From Adhaeribacter rhizoryzae (GTDB taxonomy: Bacteria > Bacteroidota > Bacteroidia > Cytophagales > Hymenobacteraceae), in the NCBI RefSeq assembly GCF_008629685.1, contig NZ_VWSF01000011.1:124001-188000 (forward strand): 64,000 nucleotides of DNA, given 5' to 3'. The position numbers and the translations under genes were made by a program. The notes under the pieces are model-generated. The model had not been told where the DNA came from and did no database searches. It worked only from the letters and a program-made list of their open reading frames with translations. How positions within the stretch are numbered: the stretch's first letter is position 1; the number at the start of each line of letters is the position of its first letter. Shown here in pieces: positions 62,720 to 64,000 of this stretch.

Positions 62720-64000
62720 CTATCTCGTTACGAGTAAATATTTTACCTGTACTCCGGTATAATAATTCCGGCCGGGCGCTGCCTGAAAATAGCGGTTACC
62801 AAACCCGTTTAAGTCGTTGCCCAAACTATAGGTTTTATCCAGCGCATTGTCAACGCCGCCATAAATTTCGGTTTGCCAGCGTTGGCTCAGGGTACGTTTA
62901 AAACCGGCGCGGGCACCCAGCAATACAAATTCATCGGCGTAAACTGTGTTGGCATCGTTCAGCGGCAAGCGCGAAGTGTAGTTACCTGTAATATTCAGGT
63001 AGAAGCCCAGGCGGCTTTCAGCATCCAGACCGGCTGTAAGCACGTGCGGCGGCGTACCAGTAAGTTCGTTGCCCGAATAATCCTGGTCGTCGCGTTGGTA
63101 ATCTTTAAACCGGAAGTGGCTGTAGGCATAGGTACTCCAGGCTTTTAACAGCGAAACGGGCAGCGTAGGCGCCTGAATAATATTATACGAAACAGCCGCT
63201 TCTACACCTTTCTGGTCTGTAGCGCCGGCATTGTTAAATACCACTACGCCCGTAGAAGTAGCGCGGCTCACAATGGTTTCGTTTAGCTGAAACTGGAAAC
63301 CGGTTAAATCAAAAGTAAGTTTTTCGTTAAATAAATTTCCCCGCAAACCTAGTTCATAATTTGTGCCGCGCTCCGGATTTAAGCTTCTATTAAAGCTGGC
63401 ATCGGAAGGGCGAATTTCGGCATCGGTGGGCGGCGAAAAGCCGGCGCTAATGCTGCCGTGTGCGGCTAACTGCGGCGAAAATACTTTTACCAAACCTACC
63501 CGCGGCGAAAACTGTGGATCGAACTGCCGGCGGTTCTCCATAATATTGGTCTGTCCCGGGCCGGTTACGCGGTCCAGGCGGTACTGCATGTCGTTTAGGC
63601 TAGCCCCGAGGGTAAAAATAAAATTCTTGGGTAAGTCGGCTTCGGCCTGGGCAAAAACAAAACCTTGCTCCAGCGTAACCTCATCGTCAAAATTTAACTT
63701 ACCCGATACGCCTTTAATATTTTCGTAATGCCGCGAATTAACAAAACTGCGTTGCCACTCGCCGCCCAGCATAAACCGGGTACCTACGCCACCAATAACC
63801 GTTTTGTAAGTAGTTTTGGTACGGCCGCCAAAAGCCTGGTTAGTATTGCGTTCGTAGTCGTTCGTAAACGGGTGGTTCAGGAAACTGAAAACCCCAAAAA
63901 CCGAAGTACTGTTGCTTACCTGCGGACTAAAATCGTATTTGTGGTTCAGGCCAATATTTACCCCGTTCAGGTTAAGCGCAGCCTTTTGGTCTACATTTAG
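62720..64000 (-). CDS. TonB-dependent receptor, C-terminal part, 5' end cut by window edge
   Basis: The frame is open from the window edge to the stop at 62720, about 426 codons of an outer-membrane beta-barrel. TonB-dependent receptor features include FVFAQAEADLPKNFIFTLGA, FSPRVGLVKVFSPQLAAHGS, SAGFSPPTDAEIRPSD, RGTNYELGLRGNLF and GVDNALDKTYSLGNDL, with a final barrel strand YYTGVQVKYLL. The visible part resembles FecA/PfeA-type siderophore or metal receptors. Plug and TonB box lie outside the window, so the substrate cannot be inferred. Confidence 0.9.
   Translation of the reverse strand, partial: LNVDQKAALNLNGVNIGLNHKYDFSPQVSNSTSVFGVFSFLNHPFTNDYERNTNQAFGGRTKTTYKTVIGGVGTRFMLGGEWQRSFVNSRHYENIKGVSGKLNFDDEVTLEQGFVFAQAEADLPKNFIFTLGASLNDMQYRLDRVTGPGQTNIMENRRQFDPQFSPRVGLVKVFSPQLAAHGSISAGFSPPTDAEIRPSDASFNRSLNPERGTNYELGLRGNLFNEKLTFDLTGFQFQLNETIVSRATSTGVVVFNNAGATDQKGVEAAVSYNIIQAPTLPVSLLKAWSTYAYSHFRFKDYQRDDQDYSGNELTGTPPHVLTAGLDAESRLGFYLNITGNYTSRLPLNDANTVYADEFVLLGARAGFKRTLSQRWQTEIYGGVDNALDKTYSLGNDLNGFGNRYFQAAPGRNYYTGVQVKYLLVTR

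Noticed and set aside
63728-64000. 90-codon plus-strand frame at the window end
   Set aside because: Antisense to the TonB-dependent receptor frame, which stays open to the edge.

Overview
The window looks like chromosomal DNA of a Bacteroidota member, most likely Cytophagales/Hymenobacteraceae (Adhaeribacter- or Pontibacter-like). The reasons are a SusC/SusD pair, a secreted protease with a type IX secretion sorting tail, a TonB-dependent receptor, Bacteroidota-type -7 boxes (TAnnTTTG) in front of several genes, few Shine-Dalgarno sequences and a mid-40s GC content judged by eye. All assignments come from reading the sequence; no database search was run.

Layout. 1-10.2 kb is housekeeping: 3'-truncated rpoN, asnS, a polytopic membrane protein, a crotonase-fold enzyme, a DUF4142 lipoprotein, two small paralogous unknown proteins and uvrA. 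10.7-19.2 kb is a minus-strand surface-glycan block: three family-2 glycosyltransferases (one fused to a methyltransferase), a polysaccharide deacetylase, an ABC flippase-like exporter and a lytic transglycosylase. 19.6-24.7 kb is an orphan SusC/SusD pair, followed by a convergent class A penicillin-binding protein. 28.0-32.4 kb encodes a 1470-residue secreted subtilase-like protein with 18 tandem hexapeptides inside an MBG-like region. 32.6-36.0 kb is a TPR histidine kinase next to a response regulator fused to an adenylate cyclase. 36.6-47.4 kb mixes a HicBA toxin-antitoxin pair, a LOG-family enzyme, a TonB-C/barrel protein, a MacB-type permease, queA, ispD, several small genes, a LemA/TPM operon and a sugar nucleotidyltransferase.

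The most unusual region is 47.6-59.9 kb on the plus strand. It holds a VWA-like lipoprotein, a small membrane protein, a tubulin/FtsZ-like protein, a 1156-residue protein with an actin/Hsp70-type ATPase core, a membrane-anchored coiled-coil protein, a MotA/ZorA-like channel subunit with a long coiled-coil tail, and a MotB/ZorB-like partner with a channel Asp and an OmpA-like domain. I read this as one envelope-spanning machine: a proton-driven motor coupled to two cytoskeletal-type nucleotide-binding proteins. None of the Zorya effector genes is present. Three families of palindromic repeats are scattered through the cluster, one of them bracketing a DUF559 nuclease-like gene. The window ends with a TrkA/TrkH potassium-uptake pair and the C-terminal part of a TonB-dependent receptor.
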